Origin: Zoogloeaceae bacterium
GTDB lineage: Bacteria; Pseudomonadota; Gammaproteobacteria; Burkholderiales; Rhodocyclaceae
Direction: 5' to 3'
Length of the DNA stretch: 14,016 bases
Assembly: GCA_031267345.1 (NCBI GenBank)
Contig: JAIRZG010000092.1
Span: 1 to 14,016, forward strand
Shown: positions 1 to 6,789 of the stretch, piece by piece
How the letters are laid out: each line of letters starts with the position of its first letter
How positions within the stretch are numbered: the stretch's first letter is position 1
Position numbers and translations under genes: made by a program
The notes under the pieces: model-generated
What the model saw: only the letters and a program-made list of their open reading frames with translations
What the model was told of the DNA's origin: nothing
The model's database searches: none

Positions 1-153
1 GATTATGAGGCCAGATTCTGGGTGGATCCAAGGGAAAAGGGGTGCTTTGGCGTGTTAACGGCGCGGACGGAAGACGGACAGTGGCTGTCTGTTCCCGGCG
101 AACCCATGTGCCATGATCACGACCGACTCAATTACCATGTCCCCATTTTTTGA
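1..153 (+). CDS. 3' end of a lipoprotein-like gene, paralogue of the gene at 1986-2504 (partial)
   Basis: Frame 1 is open from the window edge to a TGA at 151-153, giving the last 50 residues of a protein. Its start DYEAR-WVD, a central Cys and then DGQW-SVP match the C-terminal part of the lipoprotein at 1986-2504 (DYEARTWVD, Cys, DGQWISVP). The two are therefore paralogues, similar but clearly diverged at the DNA level. After the shared part the tail differs and runs to NYHVPIF, rich in His and Asp. The N-terminus, where a signal peptide and lipobox would be, lies outside the window, so a lipoprotein nature is inferred only from the paralogue. Function is unknown. It reads in the same direction as the downstream membrane-protein and lipoprotein genes and looks like one unit of a small array. 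Confidence 0.7.
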   Translation, partial: DYEARFWVDPREKGCFGVLTARTEDGQWLSVPGEPMCHDHDRLNYHVPIF

Positions 154-169
154 CCAGGCATTCTTTTGA

Positions 170-253
170 TCCGATGAAGTGTGCGAGACTTCGTACAAGG
201 ATTGCGGCGGCAAGTATCAGGGGCAGGTCGGCGTGACGCTGCCGAAAATTTGA
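170..253 (+). pseudogene. Gene remnant ending in the KYQGQVGVTLPKI tail (tail copy a)
   Basis: A reading frame bounded by a stop at 167-169 and TGA at 251-253 encodes about 27 residues ending KYQGQVGVTLPKI. A GTG at 179 could start it, but no convincing ribosome binding site precedes it. The last 44 nt (210-253) recur at 1897-1940 with three differences, all synonymous third-position changes in the same frame (Val, Gly and Lys codons). This shows the stretch is the true coding 3' end of some gene family and not random sequence. The upstream part contains two Cys (C-ETSYKD-C). I do not recognise the parent family. It is most likely the stump of a once longer gene lost between the partial lipoprotein gene and the membrane-protein gene. 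Confidence 0.5.
210..253 (+). repeat. 44-bp dispersed repeat, copy a (partner at 1897-1940)
   Basis: It is 41/44 identical to 1897-1940 and in the same orientation. Both copies end at a TGA in the same reading frame. The flanking sequences on either side are unrelated between the copies, so the repeat boundary is sharp. Confidence 0.85.
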
Positions 254-295
254 GGATGCGCGGGATCGGTATCGCGCTGAAGGAAAATGAAAAAT

Positions 296-1585
296 ATGGA
301 AGCGCTTGGATTTCGTTGGTATGGATTGGTGCTTGCCGTCCTCCTGCTGGGCACTGTGCTTGGCATTGTCGTCGTCCGCGTTTTGCGCCTTTTTCTGCAA
401 GAGGCAGAGGCGGAAACAAGCAAAGAGCGCGTAGCCAGGATGAAATTCAGCATTGCGATTATAAACATACTTGTCATTATTTTTGTTCAGGGTTTTGAGA
501 GGGGGGAAACAGGGGGCGTGGGCAAGGTAGTCCTCAACATGATCCTTTTTGTCTGGATTATCAGAGCGGTATGGCAGCTTTTCATAAGGGCGGCGCCGTC
601 TTGCGTGGCAGATCCCACGGAAAAAGAACGAAAAAGACTGAACTGGGACATGGTTGGCAGCCTCATCACCCTGTTCATCGTCCCTATCGCTTATACTTAT
701 TGCATGAATTATGCCAGAGAGAGCACCAGCGAAAGCGTCGCAACGTTCCACGACCAGATTCAGGTCGGCGCGGTGTTTGATCGGGACCTCTTCGAGCGGC
801 AGGTGCTGGACAAGGGAGGGCGGATAAGAAACTTCGACAATCCATCAAAGGGAATGGAAGCTGTTGGCGTAACGGACGCGCTCTGGGACAGGAGGGCGCT
901 TCGCCCCATTGAGGTCGCCGTCACCGCGACGGGCAGCGCGGAGCGGTACGACATGTGGCTTCGTGCGCCCGATGGCTGGCGAACGGCCTGGGGCGGCATC
1001 ACCTTGGCGCCGGTCAACTATGCCTTTGAGGTCGAAAACGGGAAAGTCGCCGGAATATCCGCTATGAGAAGGGGGGAATATATCCAGCAAAAAAACGGGC
1101 GCTGGGTCAGGCGCGGCGCTGCCGGGAACGAAGAGCCGATCATCCGGGGTTCCGCTCCGGTCAACGCGGCGCCAGTCAACGTGGCGCCGGTCGATGCGGC
1201 GATCCATAAACAAAGCGAGGAAGACGCGCGGCAAAGCGCCGAAGCGTTTTACGCGACGCTCGAAGTCGGCGCGCCATTTAACCGCGCCGATTTCGAGTGG
1301 CAAATTCGGGCGATGGGCGGCAGGGTGCAAAATATCCAAAGTGCGGCGCAATGGTCACAGTCACAGAGCCTGTCGAGCAAGGAACTGGCGGAATCCGGCG
1401 CGTGCGTCCAGGTTGGAATACTCGAAGAGGAAAACCGCACCCTGTATTACACGGCTTTTTTCACGCCCAATCCTCCCGACGCGGGACGTTATGGCGCATT
1501 CGCGCTGTATGGCTTTTCCGTTGAAAACGGAAAAATCACCAGAAAAGCCGTCGCACAAAACGGGGCATGGGTTGAAATCCGATGA
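296..1585 (+). CDS. Unrecognised inner-membrane protein with four predicted helices and a duplicated C-terminal domain
   Basis: 429 residues from the ATG at 296. I chose this start because AAGGAA at 280-285 sits 10 nt before it; the in-frame ATG at 287 is only 1 nt from that site. Hydrophobic segments lie at about residues 8-32, 50-65, 77-98 and 116-138, with a basic loop (EKERKR) before the fourth. No lipobox is present. The soluble remainder contains two related units, about 148-263 and 305-429. Each has a short helix, then VGA-F-R--FE-Q----GGR, and ends F-VENGK followed by NGRWV or NGAWV. They are joined by an Ala/Pro/Val/Asn linker in which APVN recurs (about 276-293). The soluble domains are probably on the periplasmic side, but topology is not certain. 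I cannot assign a family or function. The gene lies between lipoprotein-like genes on the same strand, and no promoter was seen directly upstream. Confidence 0.8.
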   Translation: MEALGFRWYGLVLAVLLLGTVLGIVVVRVLRLFLQEAEAETSKERVARMKFSIAIINILVIIFVQGFERGETGGVGKVVLNMILFVWIIRAVWQLFIRAAPSCVADPTEKERKRLNWDMVGSLITLFIVPIAYTYCMNYARESTSESVATFHDQIQVGAVFDRDLFERQVLDKGGRIRNFDNPSKGMEAVGVTDALWDRRALRPIEVAVTATGSAERYDMWLRAPDGWRTAWGGITLAPVNYAFEVENGKVAGISAMRRGEYIQQKNGRWVRRGAAGNEEPIIRGSAPVNAAPVNVAPVDAAIHKQSEEDARQSAEAFYATLEVGAPFNRADFEWQIRAMGGRVQNIQSAAQWSQSQSLSSKELAESGACVQVGILEEENRTLYYTAFFTPNPPDAGRYGAFALYGFSVENGKITRKAVAQNGAWVEIR

Positions 1586-1587
1586 AC

Positions 1588-1609
1588 GCGGGCCGGGCGC
1601 GATGCCCGC
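1588..1609 (+). terminator. Weak hairpin after the membrane-protein gene
   Basis: GCGGGC at 1588-1593 can pair with GCCCGC at 1604-1609; an alternative 5-bp stem, CGGGC with GCCCG (1594-1608), competes with it. It starts 2 nt after the stop codon. No T-run follows, so it is a poor intrinsic terminator and may only be a GC-rich pause site. Confidence 0.2.
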
Positions 1610-1668
1610 GCCGTCCGCAAAGGTGGAACCTTATTGGGGAAATCTTCCTTCGCGCGTTCTTTGCCCGC

Positions 1669-1695
1669 TTGCCCGTTCATGATTCCATCTATAAT
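1669..1695 (+). promoter_or_regulatory. Candidate sigma-70 promoter, probably the ancestral decarboxylase promoter
   Basis: A perfect -10 box TATAAT at 1690-1695 is preceded by TTGCCC at 1669-1674, with a 15-bp spacer that is shorter than usual. It lies in the 214-base gap 1586-1799, which holds no gene. Transcription would begin near 1702 and reach the ATG at 1800, where AGGA at 1789-1792 gives a good ribosome binding site. That ATG is the start of a truncated copy of the decarboxylase gene, so this was probably the gene's original promoter and leader. It now would drive the chimeric ORF, the lipoprotein and the intact decarboxylase in series. A six-codon ORF (ATG at about 1710) lies in the leader, without clear meaning. 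Confidence 0.45.
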
Positions 1696-1799
1696 GACAA
1701 ACTTTCCATGCGCGGAAGCGTGGCCTGAAACAGCGGCGTGGCCTTGTCTTCCGGGGAAACCGCAAACCCGTAGAGAATTGCCATCCACAGGATTGAAAC

Positions 1800-1896
1800 A
1801 TGCGTTTTCATTTCCCCGTCATCATCATCGACGAAGATTTTCGTTCTGAAAACGCTTCCGGCTCCGGCATTCGCCTGTTGGCGGATGCGCTGATCA
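1800..1896 (+). repeat. 97-bp direct repeat, copy 1 (5' end of decarboxylase gene; partner at 2532-2628)
   Basis: It is identical to 2532-2628 except at four positions. All four are synonymous third-codon-position changes (Arg2, Phe5, Pro6 and an Ala codon near position 28). The two copies start at equivalent ATGs 732 bp apart. The 17-31 bp immediately upstream differ, apart from a shared CCACAG (1785-1790 and 2505-2510). Confidence 0.9.
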
Positions 1897-1940
1897 GCAA
1901 GTATCAGGGGCAGGTGGGTGTGACGCTGCCGAAGATTTGA
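1897..1940 (+). repeat. 44-bp dispersed repeat, copy b (partner at 210-253)
   Basis: Second copy of the coding tail ending at the TGA 1938-1940, with three synonymous differences from copy a. It abuts the decarboxylase-derived repeat directly at 1896/1897. Confidence 0.85.
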
Positions 1941-1985
1941 TCCGGGTATTTGACGGCTGAGCGACAGATACAGGGGGATTGCCCG

Positions 1986-2504
1986 ATGAAAGTGATGAAA
2001 GTGCTTGGGTTATTGTTTTTTTGCGCTTTGACGGGGTGCGCCATCCAGCCTGTTGAGGAAGCGCAGGAAGGCGTTCCAAGAGCAAGGTTGCGGGTGATTG
2101 TTGACGACAGGCGCGGTTATACGATGGGGTATCCCGGAAGTAGTTGCGCGGGCGACCGGATTCCTGGCTTCGGGAGCGTGACGTCGGGCGGCATATTCAC
2201 GAATAATTGGGATAACCGTAGTTTGGGGATGCCCGACTCCGAACGAATTGGCGGGCGTCTTTTCGCAGAAATTCATATCGAAGCAAACAAGTCTTTCGTA
2301 CTCCAATACAGATTTAGATCGTCAAGGTTTAACCTCTGCGACATAGCAGGAAGTTTCATACCGCAAAAGAACGCGGATTATGAAGCGCGGACATGGGTGG
2401 ATTGGAATTTGAGACAATGTATCATCGGCTTGTCTGTACGGGCGGGAGATGGTCAGTGGATATCCGTGCCGATATTGCGCGCGGATCAGTGTAGCCGCCG
2501 CTAG
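1986..2504 (+). CDS. Small lipoprotein of unknown function
   Basis: 172 residues. The start at 1986 is chosen because AGGGGGA (about 1972-1978) sits 7 nt upstream and the protein then opens with a classic lipoprotein signal: MKVMK, a hydrophobic run, and the lipobox LTGC with the lipidated Cys at residue 18. The open frame extends upstream to 1950 but lacks these features. The mature protein has no further hydrophobic helix and contains several Cys, including SSC and NLC, that could form disulfides. Motifs include the segments NRSLGMPDS, AEIHIEA and DYEAR-WVD. It is paralogous to the partial gene at the left edge. It starts 45 nt after the chimeric ORF and ends 27 nt before the decarboxylase, so it is likely co-transcribed with it. 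Base composition looks more AT-rich than the decarboxylase, which fits an acquired cassette. A role as an immunity or envelope-stress lipoprotein is speculation. Confidence 0.85.
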   Translation: MKVMKVLGLLFFCALTGCAIQPVEEAQEGVPRARLRVIVDDRRGYTMGYPGSSCAGDRIPGFGSVTSGGIFTNNWDNRSLGMPDSERIGGRLFAEIHIEANKSFVLQYRFRSSRFNLCDIAGSFIPQKNADYEARTWVDWNLRQCIIGLSVRAGDGQWISVPILRADQCSRR

Positions 2505-2531
2505 CCACAGCTTTTTAATAAGGGATTTTCC

Positions 2532-2628
2532 ATGCGCTTTCATTTTCCTGTCATCATCATCGACGAAGATTTTCGTTCTGAAAACGCTTCCGGCTCCGGC
2601 ATTCGCCTGTTGGCAGATGCGCTGATCA
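2532..2628 (+). repeat. 97-bp direct repeat, copy 2 (partner at 1800-1896)
   Basis: This is the copy inside the intact decarboxylase gene. Similarity to the upstream copy stops abruptly after GCTGATCA, at codon 33. Confidence 0.9.
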
Positions 2629-4766
2629 AAGAGGGCATGGAGGTGCAAGGGCTGACCAGTTATGGCGACATGCGCTCTTTCGCCCAGCAGCAGAGCCGGG
2701 GGTCGGCCTTCATTCTTTCCATCGACGACGAGGAATTGGCGCAGAAGCCGGAGGAAACCATCGCCGGGTTGCGCGCCTTTGTGCAGGAAATCCGCTTGCG
2801 GAATACGGACATTCCCATCTTTTTGCATGGCGAAACCCGCACGTCCCGCCACATTCCCAACGACGTGCTGCGCGAGTTGCACGGCTTCATCCACATGTAC
2901 GAGGATACGCCGGAGTTCATCGCCCGCTATGTGGTGCGCGAGGCCAAGGCGTATCTGGATTCCCTGCCGCCGCCGTTTTTCCGCGCGCTCACCCATTACG
3001 CCGCCGATGGCTCCTATTCCTGGCACTGTCCCGGTCATTCGGGCGGCGTGGCGTTTCTGAAAAGTCCGGTCGGGCAGATGTTCCACCAGTTTTTTGGCGA
3101 AAACATGCTGCGCGCCGATGTCTGCAACGCGGTGGAAGAACTGGGGCAACTCCTTGATCATACCGGCCCGGTGGCGGCTTCCGAGCGCAACGCGGCGCGC
3201 ATTTTCTGTTGCGACCACCTGTATTTCGTCACCAATGGCACTTCCACGTCCAACAAAATCGTCTGGCACGCCAATGTCGCGCCGGGGGATGTGGTCATCG
3301 TCGACCGCAATTGTCATAAGTCGGTGCTGCATTCGATCATGATGACGGGCGCGATTCCGGTGTTTCTGATGCCCACGCGCAACAACTACGGCATTATCGG
3401 GCCGATTCCGAAGGAAGAATTCCGCTGGGAAAACATCCGGAAAAAAATCGCCGCCCATCCGTTCGCCAAAAAAGCCAAAGGCAAGCCGCGCGTACTGACC
3501 ATTACGCAATCAACATATGATGGCGTGATTTATAACGTCGAGGCGATCAAGGCGGAACTCGATGGCAAGGTGGAAACCCTGCATTTTGACGAAGCCTGGC
3601 TGCCGCACGCCGCCTTTCACGATTTTTATGGCGACTATCACGCCATTGGCGCGGACAGGCCGCGTTGTCAGGAATCCATGATTTTCGCCACCCAATCGAC
3701 GCACAAGCTGTTGGCGGGCTTGTCGCAAGCCTCGCAGATCCTGGTGCAGGACGCCGAACATAACCGCCTGGATCGGGATGTGTTCAACGAAGCTTATCTG
3801 ATGCACACTTCCACTTCGCCGCAGTATTCGATTATTGCTTCCTGCGACGTGGCGGCGGCGATGATGGAAGCGCCGGGCGGCACGGCGCTGGTGGAAGAAT
3901 CCATCGCCGAGGCGCTGAATTTCCGCCGCGCCATGCGTAAAGTCGAACAGGAATGGGACATATCGGGCAAAAACTGGTGGTTCAAGGTCTGGGGGCCGGA
4001 CGATCTTTCCGAAGAAGGCATAGAGGAACGCGCCGCCTGGATGCTGAAACCCGGCGAACGTTGGCACGGCTTCGGCAATCTGGCCGAGAATTTCAACATG
4101 CTCGACCCGATCAAGGCCACCATCATCACGCCAGGCCTGGACGTTTCCGGCGAATTCGCCAATCGCGGCATTCCCGCCGCCATTGTCACCAAATATCTGG
4201 CGGAACACGGCGTTATCGTCGAAAAGTGCGGCCTGTATTCCTTTTTCATCATGTTCACCATCGGCATCACCAAGGGACGCTGGAACACGCTGGTTACGGC
4301 GTTGCAACAGTTCAAGGACGATTACGACCGCAACCAGCCGTTATGGAAAACGCTGCCGGAATTCGTGCTCAAGCATCCCTGCTACGAACGGGTAGGGCTG
4401 AAGGATTTGTGCGAGCAGATTCACGCCGTCTACAAGCAGAACGACGTGGCGCGGCTGACCACCGAAATGTATGTTTCCAACATGGAACCGGCGATGCGCC
4501 CCGCCGACGCCTTTGCCAAAATGGCGCACCGCGAAATCGAACGCCTGCCGATCAGTGATCTCGAAGGCCGCGTCACCGCCGTGCTGCTTACACCCTATCC
4601 ACCTGGCATCCCTTTGCTGATCCCCGGCGAACGCTTCAACCGCACCATCGTCCGCTATCTCGAATTCGCCCGCGACTTCAACCGCGCCTACTCCGGCTTT
4701 GAAACCGATGTGCATGGGCTGGTCAAGGGCGCGGATGGACGCTATTACGTGGATTGCGTGGCATAG
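2532..4766 (+). CDS. PLP-dependent arginine/lysine/ornithine decarboxylase
   Basis: 744 residues, matching the AdiA/LdcC/SpeF family length of about 710-755. It removes CO2 from a basic amino acid to give agmatine, cadaverine or putrescine in the cytoplasm, for acid resistance or polyamine supply. Visible family features, in order, are a receiver-like N-terminal wing domain (about 1-130), HCPGHSGG, LLDHTG, FVTNGTSTSNK, VVIVDRNCHKS, LHFDEAW, the PLP lysine in QSTHKLLAGLSQAS (Lys392), HTSTSPQY, MLDPIK and the C-terminal TPYPPGIPLLIPGE. It mixes AdiA-like (GITKGRW) and LdcC-like (EHGVIVEK) stretches, so I do not assign the substrate. AAGGGA at 2520-2525 is a good ribosome binding site. Its first 97 bp are duplicated at 1800-1896, and a lipoprotein gene lies just upstream where the original promoter region should be. 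No separate promoter is evident in the 27-nt gap. Confidence 0.95.
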   Translation: MRFHFPVIIIDEDFRSENASGSGIRLLADALIKEGMEVQGLTSYGDMRSFAQQQSRGSAFILSIDDEELAQKPEETIAGLRAFVQEIRLRNTDIPIFLHGETRTSRHIPNDVLRELHGFIHMYEDTPEFIARYVVREAKAYLDSLPPPFFRALTHYAADGSYSWHCPGHSGGVAFLKSPVGQMFHQFFGENMLRADVCNAVEELGQLLDHTGPVAASERNAARIFCCDHLYFVTNGTSTSNKIVWHANVAPGDVVIVDRNCHKSVLHSIMMTGAIPVFLMPTRNNYGIIGPIPKEEFRWENIRKKIAAHPFAKKAKGKPRVLTITQSTYDGVIYNVEAIKAELDGKVETLHFDEAWLPHAAFHDFYGDYHAIGADRPRCQESMIFATQSTHKLLAGLSQASQILVQDAEHNRLDRDVFNEAYLMHTSTSPQYSIIASCDVAAAMMEAPGGTALVEESIAEALNFRRAMRKVEQEWDISGKNWWFKVWGPDDLSEEGIEERAAWMLKPGERWHGFGNLAENFNMLDPIKATIITPGLDVSGEFANRGIPAAIVTKYLAEHGVIVEKCGLYSFFIMFTIGITKGRWNTLVTALQQFKDDYDRNQPLWKTLPEFVLKHPCYERVGLKDLCEQIHAVYKQNDVARLTTEMYVSNMEPAMRPADAFAKMAHREIERLPISDLEGRVTAVLLTPYPPGIPLLIPGERFNRTIVRYLEFARDFNRAYSGFETDVHGLVKGADGRYYVDCVA

Positions 4767-4780
4767 CCCTTGCGGGCGGC

Positions 4781-4801
4781 GATGCGCGCCTGCGGCGCGT
4801 C
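4781..4801. terminator. Hairpin between convergent genes
   Basis: GATGCGC (4781-4787) pairs with GCGCGTC (4795-4801), including one T-G wobble, around a 7-nt loop. It lies 15 nt after the decarboxylase stop and 16 nt beyond the permease stop on the other strand, in a 50-bp convergent gap. No T-run follows on either side, so termination by this hairpin alone is uncertain. Confidence 0.35.
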
Positions 4802-4816
4802 GTCATGCCCTATTCC

Positions 4817-6037
4817 CTATTGATACCGCAACGCCTCGATCGGATCCAGTCGGGCGGCTTTTCTGGCGGGATAAAAGCCGAAAAAAACTCCGGTTGCGGC
4901 GGCGACGCTGAAGGCGACGAGGACGGTGCTGCCGGAGATGACCACTGGCGTGTCAGTGAGGATGTTGATAAGCGCCGCGCCGCCCACGCCGAGGGCGAGG
5001 CCGATCAGGCAACCGACTACGGAAATGATGATGGCTTCGAGCAGGAATTGCGTGAGCACATCGCGTTCGCGCGCGCCAATCGCCATGCGGATGCCAATTT
5101 CGCGGGTGCGCTCCGTCACCGAAACCAGCATGATATTCATGATGCCGATGCCGCCCACCAGCAGCGATACCGAGGCAATCGCGCCCAGCAGCAGGGACAT
5201 GACGCGGGTGGTTTCGGCGGCGGAATCGGCGACGGCGGTGAGGTTGCGCACGGAGAAATCGTTTTCCTGCGCCTCGCGCATCCGGTGACGCTGACGCAGC
5301 AGGTCGTTGATGGCGATTTCCACCTGCGGCATGATTTCCGGGCGTTCGGCTTTGACCATGATGGAGCGCACCGAACCTTGAAAGGGCGTACCGAAAAGTT
5401 TGCGCTGCGCCGTGGTCAGCGGCACGATGAGCACATCATCCTGATCGCGTCCGTCCAGGCTTTGTCCCTTTCTGGCGAGTACGCCGAGAATCTGGTAGGG
5501 CGCCTGTCCGATACGCAGGGTCTTGCCCACGGGGACTTCGTCGGCAAACAGGTTTTCGGCGGCGGTTTGGCCAATCAGCGCGACGCGGGTCGCCGAGCGC
5601 AGGTCGGAGGCGGTGAAGGGGTCGCCGGAGGCGAGCGGCCAGGAGCGCACTTCCAGATAATCCGGAACCGCGCCAATGACGGAGGTGTTCCAGTTCAGCG
5701 CGCCGTGCACGAGTTGCGCCGAACCCTGCTGGGAAGGCGAGGCGGCGGCAACGCCCGGCAATTCGCGGATGGCATCGGCATCGGCGGCGGTGAGCGAGGG
5801 CGCGTTGCCGGAGCCGCTGCGCACGCCGCCGGTATTCGTGCCGCCGGAGAGCACGATGAACAGGTTGCTGCCCATGGCGTTGATGCTTTCCTCAACCGCG
5901 TACTGCGCACCCTGACCAATCGCCATCATCAGCACGACTGCGCCGACGCCGATGACCATGCCCAACATGGTGAGCAGGCTGCGCATTCGGTTCGCGCCCA
6001 TCGCGCTCCAGGCTTCGTGAAACATGCCGATCAGCAT
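4817..6037 (-). CDS. MacB-type ABC transporter permease (FtsX-like)
   Basis: 406 residues. It has the MacB/LolC/FtsX permease layout: one N-terminal helix (about 18-42) after a short cytoplasmic start, a large periplasmic MacB core domain (about 45-275), and three C-terminal helices (about 281-305, 330-355, 370-390). The coupling region between helices 2 and 3 has VTERTREIGIRMAIGARERD, and the protein ends PARKAARLDPIEALRYQ, both typical of this family. It lacks an ATPase domain; E. coli MacB carries both in one chain, whereas here the ATPase is the separate gene upstream. The ATG at 6037 overlaps the end of the ATPase gene by 7 nt and is preceded by GGGGA. Such permeases use ATP binding to drive the adaptor and channel as a mechanotransmitter, exporting macrolides, peptides or lipids. 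The substrate cannot be read here. Confidence 0.93.
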   Translation of the reverse strand: MLIGMFHEAWSAMGANRMRSLLTMLGMVIGVGAVVLMMAIGQGAQYAVEESINAMGSNLFIVLSGGTNTGGVRSGSGNAPSLTAADADAIRELPGVAAASPSQQGSAQLVHGALNWNTSVIGAVPDYLEVRSWPLASGDPFTASDLRSATRVALIGQTAAENLFADEVPVGKTLRIGQAPYQILGVLARKGQSLDGRDQDDVLIVPLTTAQRKLFGTPFQGSVRSIMVKAERPEIMPQVEIAINDLLRQRHRMREAQENDFSVRNLTAVADSAAETTRVMSLLLGAIASVSLLVGGIGIMNIMLVSVTERTREIGIRMAIGARERDVLTQFLLEAIIISVVGCLIGLALGVGGAALINILTDTPVVISGSTVLVAFSVAAATGVFFGFYPARKAARLDPIEALRYQ

Positions 6038-6774
6038 ACGGTCCCCGACGCGGCAAAATGGTGGGTCGAGGCGTGGGTCGGCGCGTCATGCACGATACGA
6101 CCATCCAGAAAACGCACTTGACGTTCGGCGTGGAGGGCGATGTCCGGTTCGTGCGTGACCAGCACGATGGTGATGCCTTCGCGGTTCAGCGCGGAGAACA
6201 GTTGCATGATTTCTTCGCTGGTGTGGCTGTCCAGATTGCCCGTGGGTTCGTCGGCCAGAATCAGGCGCGGCGTGTTGACCAGCGCGCGGGCGATGGCGAC
6301 GCGATGTTGCTGGCCGCCGGAAATGCGGTTGGGCAGGCTGGCCGCATAGTCTTCCAGCCCGACCTTGGCGAGCAGGGTTCTGGCGTGTCGCCGACGTTCC
6401 TCCTTCGGGATGCCGCAATAGACGAGGGGCAGCGCCACATTGTCTTCCAGGCTCATGCGCGGCAGCAGGTTGAAACCCTGAAACACAAAGCCCAGCGCCT
6501 GACCGCGCAGACGGGCGGTGGCGTCCTTGTCCATCTGCGCTACGTCCTGACCTTCCAGCACATAAGCGCCGGAAGTGGGACGGTCAAGGCAGCCCAGAAT
6601 GTTCATGAAGGTGGATTTGCCGGAACCGGACGGCCCCATGATGGCGACGAATTCACCGGCGTGAATGATGAGATTGACCTCCTTCAATACCGGAAAAGGG
6701 CCGACGGGCGTCTGGTAATCCTTGTACAGGCCAAGGATTTCGATGACCGGAGCGGGAATAGGGAGGATAGTCAT
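6031..6774 (-). CDS. MacB-type ABC transporter ATP-binding protein
   Basis: 247 residues, one ABC nucleotide-binding domain. Motifs are Walker A GPSGSGKST (47-55), Q-loop Gln99 in FVFQGFNLLPR, signature ISGGQ (151-155; Ile replaces the usual Leu), Walker B LILADEP (Asp175, Glu176), D-loop NLDS and H-loop His208 in VTHEPD. The closest family type is MacB/LolD/FtsE. It powers the permease encoded just downstream, with which it overlaps by 7 nt. The start at 6774 is 15 nt after the adaptor gene's stop. The C-terminus past the ABC domain is a short His-rich tail (about residues 230-247) that I do not recognise. Confidence 0.94.
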   Translation of the reverse strand: MTILPIPAPVIEILGLYKDYQTPVGPFPVLKEVNLIIHAGEFVAIMGPSGSGKSTFMNILGCLDRPTSGAYVLEGQDVAQMDKDATARLRGQALGFVFQGFNLLPRMSLEDNVALPLVYCGIPKEERRRHARTLLAKVGLEDYAASLPNRISGGQQHRVAIARALVNTPRLILADEPTGNLDSHTSEEIMQLFSALNREGITIVLVTHEPDIALHAERQVRFLDGRIVHDAPTHASTHHFAASGTVC

Positions 6775-6789
6775 CGGACGACGCGCAGC

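Larger units (their letters stand above)
1800..1940 (+). pseudogene. Chimeric 46-residue ORF: decarboxylase N-terminus fused to the KYQGQVGVTLPKI tail
   Basis: Codons 1-32 (from MRFHFPVIII to LLADALI) match the first 32 codons of the decarboxylase at 2532, and the next 14 residues are SKYQGQVGVTLPKI followed by TGA, matching the tail at 210-253. The fusion is in frame and open throughout. It has its own ribosome binding site (AGGA at 1789-1792) and a candidate promoter at 1669-1695, so it may be translated. It contains only the start of the decarboxylase N-terminal wing domain and cannot be an enzyme. The simplest reading is a recombination scar: the original 5' end of the decarboxylase gene cut off by an inserted cassette. 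A functional small protein is possible but unsupported. Confidence 0.7.

Noticed and set aside
2490..2516. Possible terminator between the lipoprotein and decarboxylase genes (TAGC-CGCC-GCTA followed later by TTTTT)
   Set aside because: The stem has only 4 bp, and the T-run is separated from it by 6 nt; too weak to call.
2322..3509. Long minus-strand open frame (395 codons) opposite the decarboxylase
   Set aside because: It lies antiparallel to a clearly recognisable enzyme gene, its translation is His/Arg-rich with no domain, and it arises from the codon bias of the GC-rich gene.
4754..6121. Plus-strand open frame (455 codons) across the ABC permease gene
   Set aside because: It is antisense to a well-supported MacB-type permease; the product is Gly/Ala/His/Arg-rich without recognisable motifs.
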